From assembly GCF_003058085.1 (NCBI RefSeq), contig NZ_QBUD01000002.1:310001-374000 (forward strand): a DNA stretch of 64,000 nt, given 5' to 3'. Below are positions 9,284-18,410 of this stretch, in pieces (within the stretch, counting starts at the first letter, position 1; each line of letters begins with the position of its first letter). Source of the DNA: Yoonia sediminilitoris. GTDB taxonomy: Bacteria > Pseudomonadota > Alphaproteobacteria > Rhodobacterales > Rhodobacteraceae. The notes beneath the pieces were generated by a model. The model did not search any database. It had not been told where the DNA came from and worked only from the letters and a program-made list of their open reading frames with translations. Position numbers and translations under genes: made by a program.

Positions 9284-10396
9284 ATGGATCTCTCACCTTT
9301 TCTGCAAGAGATCGAGCCGGCCGCACCTTCAGGCAGCGACCTGCGCAATGAGCCCGCATTTCACGCCATCGAGCGCATGCAACAACCTGCGGCGCGCAAT
9401 GTCCGGATCGACCGTGATGGCGGCCCGCCGTCTGACGCCGATGTGGATTGGGCCGAGCTTTTTGAAGCTGCCACCGAACTTGCCGGTAAGGGACGTGACC
9501 TGCGCCTTTTGGTGATCGTTGTGCGCGCGATGACAAATCAGGACGGCTTGGCCGGGTTGGCTACGGGGCTGGATTTTCTGACCCAAAGCCTGACGGATTT
9601 CTGGGATAGCCTGCATCCGGAATTGCGCGAACGTGACGATCCCAAAGATGCGGCCTTGCGCCGGATCAATGCGCTCAAGCAGTTGGAAAATGATGATAAC
9701 GGCTTGCTGGGCGATCTGGAGATGAACGCAATTATGCGTTTACCCGGTCTTGGTATCATCACAGGGCAAAACCTGTGCGATGCGTCCCGCTCGGATTTTG
9801 AGGCCGCGAATGAGGCGCCCTCTGGCCTGAGTGACGCCGAAATGGCCAATATGCGTGCCGCGCACGAGGCCAATCAAAACAGGGTGACGGCCGCGTGTCG
9901 CGCAATGGCGACAGAAGACCCCGACACTGCGGCCGCGCTTCAAGCCGATGTTGCTGCCGCAAGTGCCGCGCTGAACAAGCTGCAATCCTCTTTTTCCACG
10001 CTGGCCGGGTTGGGCAATGGCACCGGCATCACCTTTCCCGAACTTACCCAGTTTCTGGATCGGGCGACGGCGATGATGGAACAAGGAATGGTGAAAATGG
10101 ATGAAAACCTGACTTCACAAGCACCACCTGACCAACCTAACGTTACGACAACTTCTGCGCCAGCGCCCTCCAGCGCCCCCGGAACGGTGCAGTCCCGACA
10201 TGACGTTGAACATTATCTGGCGGAGATCATCTCATTTTACGAACGCACTGAACCATCAAGTCCACTGCCGCATCTGGCCCGCCGTATGCAGCGCATGGTG
10301 CATATGGATTTCATGGAATTGATGAACGAGATCGCCCCCAGTGGCATCAAGGAATTTCGCAACGTCGCTGGCGTTGCCGAAGAGAAGCGAAAGTAA
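9284..10396 (+). CDS. tssA: T6SS protein TssA (ImpA family)
   Basis: A 370-residue protein with the ImpA N-terminal domain (PSGSDLRNEPAFHAIE, then VDWAELFEAATELAGKGRDL, then LTDFWDSLHPE). This is typical of TssA, which primes baseplate and sheath assembly. The short C-terminal part (VEHYLAEIISFY ... LARRMQRMVHMDFMELMNEI) matches the compact form of the family. The ATG at 9284 begins the usual MDLSPFLQEI; an upstream TTG at 9266 would add six residues with no family support. It lies 75 bases after the kinase gene and 24 bases before tssB. Confidence 0.9.
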   Translation: MDLSPFLQEIEPAAPSGSDLRNEPAFHAIERMQQPAARNVRIDRDGGPPSDADVDWAELFEAATELAGKGRDLRLLVIVVRAMTNQDGLAGLATGLDFLTQSLTDFWDSLHPELRERDDPKDAALRRINALKQLENDDNGLLGDLEMNAIMRLPGLGIITGQNLCDASRSDFEAANEAPSGLSDAEMANMRAAHEANQNRVTAACRAMATEDPDTAAALQADVAAASAALNKLQSSFSTLAGLGNGTGITFPELTQFLDRATAMMEQGMVKMDENLTSQAPPDQPNVTTTSAPAPSSAPGTVQSRHDVEHYLAEIISFYERTEPSSPLPHLARRMQRMVHMDFMELMNEIAPSGIKEFRNVAGVAEEKRK

Positions 10397-10420
10397 TTTT
10401 TAAGCAAGAAAGGTCTGACA

Positions 10421-10963
10421 ATGGCAGACAGCAAACAAAAGGTTATTGAACGTAATCGCGCCCCGCGGGTGCAAATCGCCTACGACGTGGAACATTACGG
10501 CAGTCCGACCACGATCGAATTGCCCTTTGTGATGGGTGTCATGGCGGACCTTGCGGGCGCATCTGAAACGGCCGAGGCACAAAAGCCACTGGGCGAGCGC
10601 AAGTTTGTCGAAACCGATGCAGGCCGCTTTCCCAAATTCATGGAAGCCATCTCTCCCCGCGTCAAAGCCCGCGTGCCCAACACCCTGCCGTCTGCGGAAG
10701 GCGAAGAGAAGGACGAAGAACTGTTCGTCGATCTCAGCTTCAAATCCATGTCGGATTTCACCCCTGACAAGGTCGCCGCACAGGTGCCCGCGCTGAATGA
10801 ATTGCTGGGGATGCGCCAGCAACTGGAAGAATTGCTGAGCTACATGGATGGTAAGGTCGATGCTGAAAAGCGCATCGCGCAGCTTTTGTCGAACGAACCA
10901 CTGCTGGCACAGGCCGCCGAGGCCGCAATGGCCGCCAACAAAGAAGAAGGGGAGGGCGCATAA
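10421..10963 (+). CDS. tssB: T6SS contractile sheath small subunit TssB (VipA)
   Basis: A 180-residue protein with the TssB signature: RNRAPRVQIAYDVEHYG near the start, ELPFVMGVMADL, and a C-terminal LRQQLEELLSY-like helix (MRQQLEELLSYMDGK) followed by an acidic tail. TssB pairs with TssC to form the sheath whose contraction drives the Hcp tube. The start at 10421 is followed by a lysine-rich N-terminus normal for the family. The stop overlaps the tssC start (TAATG), so translation of the two subunits is coupled. Confidence 0.95.
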   Translation: MADSKQKVIERNRAPRVQIAYDVEHYGSPTTIELPFVMGVMADLAGASETAEAQKPLGERKFVETDAGRFPKFMEAISPRVKARVPNTLPSAEGEEKDEELFVDLSFKSMSDFTPDKVAAQVPALNELLGMRQQLEELLSYMDGKVDAEKRIAQLLSNEPLLAQAAEAAMAANKEEGEGA

Positions 10964-12468
10964 TGGCCGATACTGAAGCCCAGGAAGCCGGTAAAGAAAC
11001 CGAAACGCTTGATCTTGGCGAATTCTCGTCGCTTCTTGAAAAGGACTTCCGCGTCAAGGAAGCCGAAACCGACAAGTTACAGGCATTGGTGCAGAACCTT
11101 GCTGTGGCCGCCAAGGAAAAATCCGGCTCTGCCACGATTTCCGGCAACGCGGTCAAGTCGATCAAATCCCTGATTGCGGGCATCGATTCCATCCTGACCG
11201 AACAGGTCAATGAAATCATTCATGCCCCCGAGGTCCGCGAAATGGAAGGCACATGGCGCGGCCTGCATTATCTGATCAACAACACAGAGACCGACCAGAA
11301 ACTGAAAATCCGTGTCATCAACGTGTCCAAGGACGAGTTGGCCGACCACCTGGAGGATTTTGAAGGTCAGATGTGGGATCAGGCCGACATGTTCAAAAAG
11401 GTCTACAGCGACGAATATTCCATGTTTGGCGGTGAACCTTTTGGCTGCATCGTTGGTGCCTACGAGTTTTCGCACAAACCCAAGGACGTGGCGATGCTGC
11501 GCAACCTGTCGGGCATTTGTGCGTCTGCTCATGCACCATTCATTGCGGCCGCAGCCCCGCAACTCTTCCGTATGGATAGCTGGCAGGAATTGCCCAACCC
11601 GCAAGACCTTGAACAGATCGTATCGTCACCCGACTACGCAAGCTGGCAATCGCTGCGCGAAAGCGAAGATGCCCGTTATATCGGTCTGACCATGCCCCGC
11701 GTTCTGGGCCGCTTGCCTTACGGTGCTGAAACAGTGCCGGTAAAGGGATTTGATTTCGAGGAAAAGATCGACGCAAAGCATGACAATTACGTCTGGATGA
11801 ACGCCGCCTTTGCGATGGGCGTGAATATCAACCGCAGCCACAAACTTTATGGTTGGGGCACACAAATTCGTGGCGTAGAATCCGGCGGCACAGTCATGAA
11901 CCTGCCGGTGCATACATTCCCCACCGACGATGGATCGGTGGCCATGAAATGCCCGACAGAGATTGCCATTGATGACCGTCGCGAGGCCGAATTGGCCAAG
12001 TTGGGCATGATGCCGATCCTGCACCGCAAGAACACAGATACCGCCGCATTCATCGGCGCGCACAGCCTGCAAGACGACGAAACCCGCGCCGGTCGTCTGG
12101 TGGACCCCGACGCGCAGGCGAATGAACGACTGTCGGCCAACCTGCCCTATCTGTTCCCCGTCAGCCGCTTTGCGCATTACCTCAAGGCGATCGCACGCGA
12201 CAAGGTGGGCACGTTCAAGGAAAAGGCCGACATGCAGGTCTGGCTGTCGGAATGGATCAACCGCTATGTACTGGCAAACACGGCCATGGCGGATGACAAA
12301 GCCAAAGCCAAACGTCCCTTGGCAGCGGCAGAAGTACAGGTCGATAGTGTCGAAGGTCGCCCCGGCTATTACAACGCGCGCTTTTTCCTGCGCCCGCACT
12401 ACCAGCTTGAAGGGATCAACGCATCATTGCGTCTGGTTTCGGAATTACCATCGGTCAAGGGCTCCTGA
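10963..12468 (+). CDS. tssC: T6SS contractile sheath large subunit TssC (VipB)
   Basis: A 501-residue protein of normal length for TssC. Recognisable segments are REMEGTWRGLHYLINNTETD, GEPFGCIVGAYEFSH, GLTMPRVLGRLPYGAETVPV, WMNAAFAMGVNINRS and the C-terminal RPHYQLEGINASLRLVSELP. Together with TssB it polymerises into the cytoplasmic sheath around the Hcp tube. It starts at the ATG overlapping the tssB stop. A GC-rich hairpin overlaps its end, before hcp. Confidence 0.96.
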   Translation: MADTEAQEAGKETETLDLGEFSSLLEKDFRVKEAETDKLQALVQNLAVAAKEKSGSATISGNAVKSIKSLIAGIDSILTEQVNEIIHAPEVREMEGTWRGLHYLINNTETDQKLKIRVINVSKDELADHLEDFEGQMWDQADMFKKVYSDEYSMFGGEPFGCIVGAYEFSHKPKDVAMLRNLSGICASAHAPFIAAAAPQLFRMDSWQELPNPQDLEQIVSSPDYASWQSLRESEDARYIGLTMPRVLGRLPYGAETVPVKGFDFEEKIDAKHDNYVWMNAAFAMGVNINRSHKLYGWGTQIRGVESGGTVMNLPVHTFPTDDGSVAMKCPTEIAIDDRREAELAKLGMMPILHRKNTDTAAFIGAHSLQDDETRAGRLVDPDAQANERLSANLPYLFPVSRFAHYLKAIARDKVGTFKEKADMQVWLSEWINRYVLANTAMADDKAKAKRPLAAAEVQVDSVEGRPGYYNARFFLRPHYQLEGINASLRLVSELPSVKGS

Positions 12469-12478
12469 ACAGGGGCCC
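12459..12478 (+). other. GC-rich hairpin at the tssC-hcp junction
   Basis: A nine-base arm (12459-12467) pairs with 12470-12478, with one G-U pair and two unpaired bases between, and spans the tssC stop codon. No T-run follows directly, so it looks more like an RNA-stability or partial-attenuation element than a full terminator. It precedes hcp, the subunit needed in largest amount. The structure is visible; the role is inferred. Confidence 0.35.
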
Positions 12479-12513
12479 TCGCCAACACATTTTGACAATA
12501 AAGGATAAGAGAC

Positions 12514-12999
12514 ATGCTGACCGGATATTTGAAAATCGGAGATATCGCTGGTGAATCCCAACGTGCCGAGCACGAAGATGAAATCGACATCCACGATATC
12601 AAGTGGAACATTGAACAAGGGTCCGCAGCCCAGGTCGGCAGGGGCCGGTCACGCTCTCGGGCGCAAGTCGATGCGATTTTTCTGCGCAAGTTTACCGATG
12701 CGGCGTCTGCCTATCTTGCGCTGGCCTGTATGCAGGGGAAATCCTTCCCCGACATGGTGCTGTCAGTCCGCAAGGACAGTGGCGATGCGCATCTGGATTA
12801 CCTCATCATCACAATGGAAAATGTCACGATTTCCAAATTCGAGGTTCTGGGAACAGGCGACGGTGAAGGCGGCCAGATGATCGAAGAGGTTCTGGGGCTG
12901 GTGTTCGAGAACGTCACCTACAAATACACTGTTCAGGCGGACGACCACTCTGCCGGTGACGAGCACGAGATCACCTACGATATCGCTGCCGGGGTCTAA
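12514..12999 (+). CDS. hcp: T6SS tube protein Hcp (TssD)
   Basis: A 161-residue Hcp family protein: GYLKIGDIAGESQRAEHEDEIDI at the start, then GRGRSRSRAQVDAIFLRKFTDAASAYLALACMQG, and a C-terminal strand region (VLGLVFENVTYKYTVQ). It forms the hexameric inner tube and can carry small effectors. A purine-rich ribosome site (AAGGATAAGAG) precedes the ATG at 12514. It is a normal-length Hcp without a C-terminal effector extension. Confidence 0.95.
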   Translation: MLTGYLKIGDIAGESQRAEHEDEIDIHDIKWNIEQGSAAQVGRGRSRSRAQVDAIFLRKFTDAASAYLALACMQGKSFPDMVLSVRKDSGDAHLDYLIITMENVTISKFEVLGTGDGEGGQMIEEVLGLVFENVTYKYTVQADDHSAGDEHEITYDIAAGV

Positions 13000-13011
13000 G
13001 AGGCCAGTGCG

Positions 13012-13740
13012 ATGAGTCAATTCTCGGGACCGGGCACCGTAAGACAGGCCCGGAGTGAGGCGATCCAGCCCTCGCTCTGGGACCGGTTGATAAATGACAT
13101 GCCCGGTCTCGAGGCCGAAATCGACAGCCTGCGCCGTGAGCTGATCAAGGTGCTGGGGTCGCACGAAAAGCTGGACAGCCTTGTCGCTGACGGCACCCGC
13201 GCGGTCGAAGCTGACCCGTCACTGACCGACGACACCAAGCGGCAGATTTATCTGCTGACAACGAATTTGCGCCGCCACCATGCCTTGCAGGAAAGCGGCA
13301 TCATGGTCACGCGCGATGTCCTGCGCGAGGCCGTCCGCCGCGACATCGAAACCCTTTTCAATATTGAACGAATGGCCGCCGATACCATGATGACAGATCA
13401 CGAGGCCGCGACCACGGAAACGCCCGAGGAACTGCTCGCTGATTTTCCGCACGTCCGCCGCAGTGTCATCAACTATGGTGTTCCGTCCTTTTCCGGTCGC
13501 AGCGGCTCTGATTTTGACAAGAACGAACTGGCCCGCGACCTGAAACAGGTTTTGACAGTGTTCGAGCCGCGCCTGAAGCCCAACACGATCAAGGTGGGGA
13601 TCGACCTGAGCGACAAGACCGGCATGAAAATCACGGTTGATGCGGTTCTGATGCTGTCACCGACCCCAGAACGTCTGAAACTGTCCACGACCATTGATCT
13701 GGACAATGGGGTCGCTGCCACCATGTTCGAGGATGATTGA
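13012..13740 (+). CDS. tssE: T6SS baseplate protein TssE with an internal extension
   Basis: A 242-residue gp25-like protein. The conserved parts are SLWDRLINDMP near the start, LREAVRRDIETLFN at about 108-121, RRSVINYGVPSFSG, and a C-terminal VFEPRLKPNTIKV followed by strands. Typical TssE proteins have about 130-180 residues. The excess here is a predicted helical stretch of about 70 residues between SLWDRL and LREAVRRDIE. TssE is part of the baseplate wedge from which the sheath grows. The gene starts 12 bases after hcp, and its stop overlaps the tssF start. Confidence 0.88.
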   Translation: MSQFSGPGTVRQARSEAIQPSLWDRLINDMPGLEAEIDSLRRELIKVLGSHEKLDSLVADGTRAVEADPSLTDDTKRQIYLLTTNLRRHHALQESGIMVTRDVLREAVRRDIETLFNIERMAADTMMTDHEAATTETPEELLADFPHVRRSVINYGVPSFSGRSGSDFDKNELARDLKQVLTVFEPRLKPNTIKVGIDLSDKTGMKITVDAVLMLSPTPERLKLSTTIDLDNGVAATMFEDD

Positions 13741-15608
13741 TGGACCGGACTTTCCTCAATTATTTCGAAGATGAACTGGAACATGTCCGCGACATGGCCA
13801 CCGAGTTTGCCGCGCTGCATCCCAATGTGGCGCGTAACCTGTCGCTGGACTCTGTCCCCTGTCCTGACCCTTATGTTGAGCGCTTGCTCGAAGGCGTCGC
13901 CTATCTGGCCGCCCGCACCCGCCTGAAAGTTGATGCCGAAAGCAGCCGCCATGTGCATAACCTGCTGGACGGGCTGTACCCTGATCTGGTGGCACCCGCC
14001 CCTGCCATGTCACTGGTGCAGCTTACCCCCGGCGATCAGGTCGAAGGGATGGTCACAGGCTACAACGTGGGACGCGGCACCCGCATGATTTCGGGCCTGC
14101 GCGATGGTATGACCACCCGCTGCACCTATACCACGGCCCAGGACGTGCACTTATGGCCCATTCAGGTTTCCGACGCTGAATATTTGCAGGATATTGGCGC
14201 ATTGCGTTCGGCTGGCGTCGATACCTCCCAATTTCAGCGCCCCGCTGCGGGTATTCGCCTGACGCTGAAAAGTGCCAGTACGACCCCGCTGAACACCCTG
14301 ACGATTGACAGGCTTGATCTTTTCCTCGGCCCCAAGACGCGCGGTGGCCTGCTGTTTGATGCCATCCACGGGCATGGCAAGCATGTTGTGGCGCGCAGTG
14401 GCGACGCCCCCTTTGTCCCCATTGATGATGTGTCGATGGTGGGGATTGGCCGCAATGAAACGCTGCTGCCGCAGGTCCGCCCCGCCTTTCAGGGTTATGG
14501 ATTGCTGCGCGAATATTTCCTGATGCCGGAACGGTTTCACTATGTCCGCCTGCAAGGGCTAAGCAAGGTCGTGCCCACTGCTGGTGACACGGTCGAGGTG
14601 GTGATCCTGCTGGACAGGGCACAGCCCGATATCGCAGATGTGACCGGTAATGATATCAGCCTGTTTGTGACTCCGATCGTCAATCTGTTCGAGCGTGAAT
14701 GCAATATCGTTGAGCTTCACAGTAACCGCGCATCGCATGTGGTGCATCCTGACCGGACCCGACCTCTGGATTACGAGGTCTTTCGCCTGATCCGCGTTGA
14801 AGATGTTGAAACCGATGGCCCACAGGCCCGCATCCCCGCCATTTTTGCCGCAGACGGCAGCCATTCGAACCCGCTGTCCTACAGCACCGAACGCCGCAGT
14901 CGCCGCCCCGGCGAGGATGAAATCAGGCGCAGCCAGATGCGGACCAGCTATTCCGGCGATGACCTTTATATCTCGCTCAGCTATGACGCGGCCAAAGGCA
15001 AACGTACCCCCGTGCGCCGCTTGGATATCCGCGCGCTTTGTACCAACCGCGACCTGCCCATTCTGGATGATACGCCAACGCTGACACTGGATTCAGGGGC
15101 ACCGGTGAGTGCCATCAGTCTGTTGCAGGCGATCAAACGACCGCGCGGCAGCCTTCAAGCGGTCCTGCCGATGACCGGCAAAAGTGAAGCCCGCCGCGAC
15201 GAACTGGCATGGCGCTGGATCAGCCAATTGGCACTGAACCATGTGTCCCTTGCCGAAGAGGCCGCCGACGCCACACCACTGCGCGCGATGCTGACGCTTT
15301 ATGCAGACAGGGGCGACCCGGCGTTGGCCCGCCATGCGCAATCCCTGCAAACCGTCACAGCCGCCCCTGTTACAGAACGCCTGCCGATCACTGGCCCGAT
15401 ATGTTTTGGGCATGGCACACAAATCACGCTGGATATCGACGAATCTGTGCTGGCAGGGCACAGTCGTCTGCTTTTGTCAGGCCTGCTTGCGCAACTGTTC
15501 CGCCGTCACGCCACGATCAACGCTGTGGTGCGCACGAAAACCCGTCTCGTTGGATCACAGGAGGAAGTGTTATGGCCGCTCACGCTCGGCAATCGCGCGA
15601 TGATCTGA
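13740..15608 (+). CDS. tssF: T6SS baseplate protein TssF (ImpG/VasA)
   Basis: A 622-residue protein beginning MDRTFLNYFEDELEHVRDMATEFAALHP, the standard TssF opening, with DPYVERLLEGVAYLAARTRLK next and FFLTPIVNLFERE-like (LFVTPIVNLFERECNIVEL) in the middle. TssF forms the baseplate wedge with TssE, TssG and TssK. The ATG at 13740 overlaps the tssE stop (TGATG). The 3' end overlaps tssG by 37 bases, so the baseplate genes are tightly coupled. Confidence 0.94.
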   Translation: MDRTFLNYFEDELEHVRDMATEFAALHPNVARNLSLDSVPCPDPYVERLLEGVAYLAARTRLKVDAESSRHVHNLLDGLYPDLVAPAPAMSLVQLTPGDQVEGMVTGYNVGRGTRMISGLRDGMTTRCTYTTAQDVHLWPIQVSDAEYLQDIGALRSAGVDTSQFQRPAAGIRLTLKSASTTPLNTLTIDRLDLFLGPKTRGGLLFDAIHGHGKHVVARSGDAPFVPIDDVSMVGIGRNETLLPQVRPAFQGYGLLREYFLMPERFHYVRLQGLSKVVPTAGDTVEVVILLDRAQPDIADVTGNDISLFVTPIVNLFERECNIVELHSNRASHVVHPDRTRPLDYEVFRLIRVEDVETDGPQARIPAIFAADGSHSNPLSYSTERRSRRPGEDEIRRSQMRTSYSGDDLYISLSYDAAKGKRTPVRRLDIRALCTNRDLPILDDTPTLTLDSGAPVSAISLLQAIKRPRGSLQAVLPMTGKSEARRDELAWRWISQLALNHVSLAEEAADATPLRAMLTLYADRGDPALARHAQSLQTVTAAPVTERLPITGPICFGHGTQITLDIDESVLAGHSRLLLSGLLAQLFRRHATINAVVRTKTRLVGSQEEVLWPLTLGNRAMI

Positions 15609-16603
15609 CCAAACTGGCGACCGAGGCCGGACGCAGTGACTTCTTCCAACTTCTCCGGCGGATCGAGGAAGTGGACGGGCGGCGCTTTGGCCGCGCCGGT
15701 GGCCCTGACAAAGAGCCTGCGCGACTTGGGCAGCACATCCGCTTGTCCTTTGCCACATCCGATGTGGCATCCATGGCGGTTGACGATGACAAAACCCGCG
15801 TTGATGTGAATGTGCTTGGCTTGCTTGGCCCCGAAGGTCCGATGCCGCTGTATCTGACCCGCTGGGTCATGACCCGCCTGTCAAACCGCTGGTTTGCCGG
15901 AAACGCAGGGGGCGTCACTTCTGACACAGCTTTTGTTGATCTGGCCAATACGCTGCAGCACCGGATGATCGCGCTTTACTGGCGGGCATGGGCCGACGCG
16001 CGGGCCGAAGTCCACGTTAGCCAGTCCGGTGGCGGGCCGACCATGGCGATCCTGCGCTCGCTGGCTGGTTTGGGGCTGCCCGGCACCGATAACCCCGCCC
16101 ATGACCCTGCCAAGCTGCGCCATGCGTCTACCCTTGCCCAGCGCGTCAACAGCCCCGAGCGTTTGACCAGCTATCTGTCCGACGTGATCGACGCCCCTGT
16201 CCATCTTGAGGAATTCATCGGCCACTGGATCGATATTCCTGCCGCAGCGCAGACCGGCCTTGGCGGTGCCTATGCCACACTGGGCGGCAGCGCGGTTATT
16301 GGGCCACGCACCTTCAGCCGCCAGAACAAGGCCGAACTGCGGTTGGGGCCGCTTAGCCTCAGGCAATTCCTTGCCTTTCTGGACGATCCCGAAAAGCGCG
16401 CCGCCCTGCGCCATGCCATCCTGTTTGCGGCAGGCCATGACATCGCCTTTGATGTGCGGCTGGTCCTGGCTGCGGCAGACATTACGCCTGCCCGGCTGGG
16501 CGATTGCCGCCTTGGCACAACCGCGTGGATGCAGCCCAAACGCGGACGCGACGCAGATGACGTCGTTCTGACCCAATTCACAGGACAAGAGGTGCACGCA
16601 TGA
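15572..16603 (+). CDS. tssG: T6SS baseplate protein TssG (ImpH/VasB)
   Basis: A 343-residue protein with TssG features: DFFQLLRRIEEVDGRRFGRAGGPDKEPARLGQ, LLGPEGPMPLYLT, a central helical region and the C-terminal RLGPLSLRQFLAFLDD. The ATG at 15572 follows an AGGAGG by seven bases and gives the family start; the open frame extends further upstream inside tssF without family similarity. It is a baseplate wedge component with TssF. Its stop overlaps the FHA gene start (ATGA). Confidence 0.93.
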   Translation: MAAHARQSRDDLTKLATEAGRSDFFQLLRRIEEVDGRRFGRAGGPDKEPARLGQHIRLSFATSDVASMAVDDDKTRVDVNVLGLLGPEGPMPLYLTRWVMTRLSNRWFAGNAGGVTSDTAFVDLANTLQHRMIALYWRAWADARAEVHVSQSGGGPTMAILRSLAGLGLPGTDNPAHDPAKLRHASTLAQRVNSPERLTSYLSDVIDAPVHLEEFIGHWIDIPAAAQTGLGGAYATLGGSAVIGPRTFSRQNKAELRLGPLSLRQFLAFLDDPEKRAALRHAILFAAGHDIAFDVRLVLAAADITPARLGDCRLGTTAWMQPKRGRDADDVVLTQFTGQEVHA

Positions 16604-17946
16604 CCCTTGCCACGATTGTTCTGGAACACTCTCCCTATCCGCAACGGCGGATGACACACGCCTTTGCAGGCGGCACATTGGTTATCGGGCGCGGTGATAC
16701 CGCCGACTGGGAGCTTGATGACCCCGACCAGTTCCTGAGCCGCAAACATTGCATCATTGCCGAACAGGGCGGACAGGTCATCCTGACCGACGCCAGCAGG
16801 GCAGGTACATTCGTTGACGGGTCAGAAACCGCCCTTGGCACTGGCGAAAGCGTGACGTTGGAAGATGGAATGCGCCTGAAGATGGGCGATTTCGTCTTTC
16901 GGGTCGATATGGTCCAAGCGGCCGCTGCGCCATCGACCAAGCCCGCCACCGAAGGCGCTATCGGCGACAGCGGCTTTGTCTGGGCCCCTGCCGACGCCCC
17001 GCGCGAGCCGACCAAGCGCCCCGATACGTTGCCCAAGCCATTTGACCCGTTTGACACCGATGCTCCCGCCCATCAGCCTAAGCAAGAGGAGCGCAAATCG
17101 CCTAAGCCCTTTGGCATGGATGATCCGTTCGAGGCGTTCAATGCAAAGCCAGACGTTGACATCACGCCAGAGCCACCATCCGGTGGCGGTGGCTATTTCG
17201 GCACCCCGATCAACGCACCCATCAGTGAACCAAAAGAAGAGCGCAAGGAACCGCCAAAGCCTGCCTTTGAAACGGCCGCACCGATCTTTGAAAAGCCTCA
17301 GGCAGACCCAGTTGCCGAACCTGTTACCGAGACGCCCCCAACACCACTGCCTGCGGCCAGTGATGCGGCTTTGCGGGCGGCGTTCCTGAACGGTTTGGGG
17401 GTTGATCCCGACCGCCATCCGACAACAGACCCTTTGGCCGACATGGAAGCCATGGGCAGACAGTACCGGTTGCTGGTCGAAGGGGTAATGCACCTGCTGC
17501 GTGCCCGCGCGTCGGCCAAGCAACAGGTCAGGGTGGCGCAAACGCTGGTCTCCAGCGCCAACATGAACCCGCTCAAATTCATGGCGACAACTGATGACGC
17601 CGTTGAAACGCTGATTGGAGAGGACCGGCCCGGTTATCTGTCATCAGACGAAGCCATCACCGGGGCTTACCGCGATCTGATGGACCATCAGATGCGCACA
17701 TGGTCGGCCCTGCAATCGGCGCTGCGCCGGATGATCGACCAGTTCGACCCCAAGACGATCGAGGCCGAAATCGCCGACAGCGGGATGCTGCAATCGCTGC
17801 TGGCAGGCGGCAAAAGCGCCCAACTGTGGCAAGCTTATGAAGAACGATATCGCGATATCGCCAGCGCGGCCGAAGCCCGTTTTCTGGGCGAAGTCGGCGA
17901 AAATTTCCGCGATGCATATGAAGGTAGTGAGGAGAACAAGAGATGA
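16600..17946 (+). CDS. tagH: FHA-domain T6SS regulator (TagH/Fha1 type)
   Basis: A 448-residue protein. An N-terminal FHA domain occupies about residues 25-100 (IGRGDTADWELDD, LSRKHCII, then a GTFVDGS strand), the phosphothreonine-binding fold. A proline- and acid-rich linker of about 160 residues follows. The C-terminal domain (YRLLVEGVMHLLRARASAKQQVRV ... NPLKFM ... AYRDLMDHQMRTWSALQSALRRMIDQF) matches the type VI-specific FHA tail. In characterised systems the kinase phosphorylates this protein to license assembly and the PP2C phosphatase reverses it; both partners are in this locus. Four-base overlaps join it to tssG and tssJ. Confidence 0.92.
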   Translation: MTLATIVLEHSPYPQRRMTHAFAGGTLVIGRGDTADWELDDPDQFLSRKHCIIAEQGGQVILTDASRAGTFVDGSETALGTGESVTLEDGMRLKMGDFVFRVDMVQAAAAPSTKPATEGAIGDSGFVWAPADAPREPTKRPDTLPKPFDPFDTDAPAHQPKQEERKSPKPFGMDDPFEAFNAKPDVDITPEPPSGGGGYFGTPINAPISEPKEERKEPPKPAFETAAPIFEKPQADPVAEPVTETPPTPLPAASDAALRAAFLNGLGVDPDRHPTTDPLADMEAMGRQYRLLVEGVMHLLRARASAKQQVRVAQTLVSSANMNPLKFMATTDDAVETLIGEDRPGYLSSDEAITGAYRDLMDHQMRTWSALQSALRRMIDQFDPKTIEAEIADSGMLQSLLAGGKSAQLWQAYEERYRDIASAAEARFLGEVGENFRDAYEGSEENKR

Positions 17947-18395
17947 GCCTGACACGACGCACAATGATAATCACAGGCGGGAGCGCGCTGACGCTGGCCG
18001 CCTGTGGCGGAGAACCGGGACCCGGACGGGTGAACGTGCAAGCGTCGATGGTGGCGGGGGCCAATCCGGCGCCTGACGGGTCTGACAGGCCACTGATCGT
18101 CAGCATGTTTCAGCTGCGCGGCACCGATGCATTCAGTGCCGCTGATGTGCTGTCATTGCAGGACCCACAGACTGCCCTTGGCGGCGACCTGATCCGTACA
18201 GAACAGATCGTTTTGCCGCCTGCCGGTGCTGCTGCCACGGATTTCCCCATTGAAATGGGGGCTGCGGCGCTTGGTATCGTGGCCGGTTTCCGTGACCCAA
18301 GCGGCAAGACCTTTCGCACCACAATTCCTTTGCCAGCCACGGGCGATGTGCCCCTGACAATCACCGTGTCCTCTTCTGGCATCGCCGTTTCCTAA
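17943..18395 (+). CDS. tssJ: T6SS outer-membrane lipoprotein TssJ
   Basis: A 150-residue lipoprotein with a short lipoprotein signal (lipobox LTLAAC, Cys at about 21). The mature part is a small beta-sandwich (PLIVSMFQLRGTDAFSAADV, then DLIRTEQIVLPPAG), as in TssJ/SciN. TssJ anchors the TssL-TssM envelope complex to the outer membrane. The start ATG overlaps the tagH stop; tssK follows after 15 bases. Confidence 0.9.
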   Translation: MSLTRRTMIITGGSALTLAACGGEPGPGRVNVQASMVAGANPAPDGSDRPLIVSMFQLRGTDAFSAADVLSLQDPQTALGGDLIRTEQIVLPPAGAAATDFPIEMGAAALGIVAGFRDPSGKTFRTTIPLPATGDVPLTITVSSSGIAVS

Positions 18396-18410
18396 GAAAG
18401 TCCGCAATTC

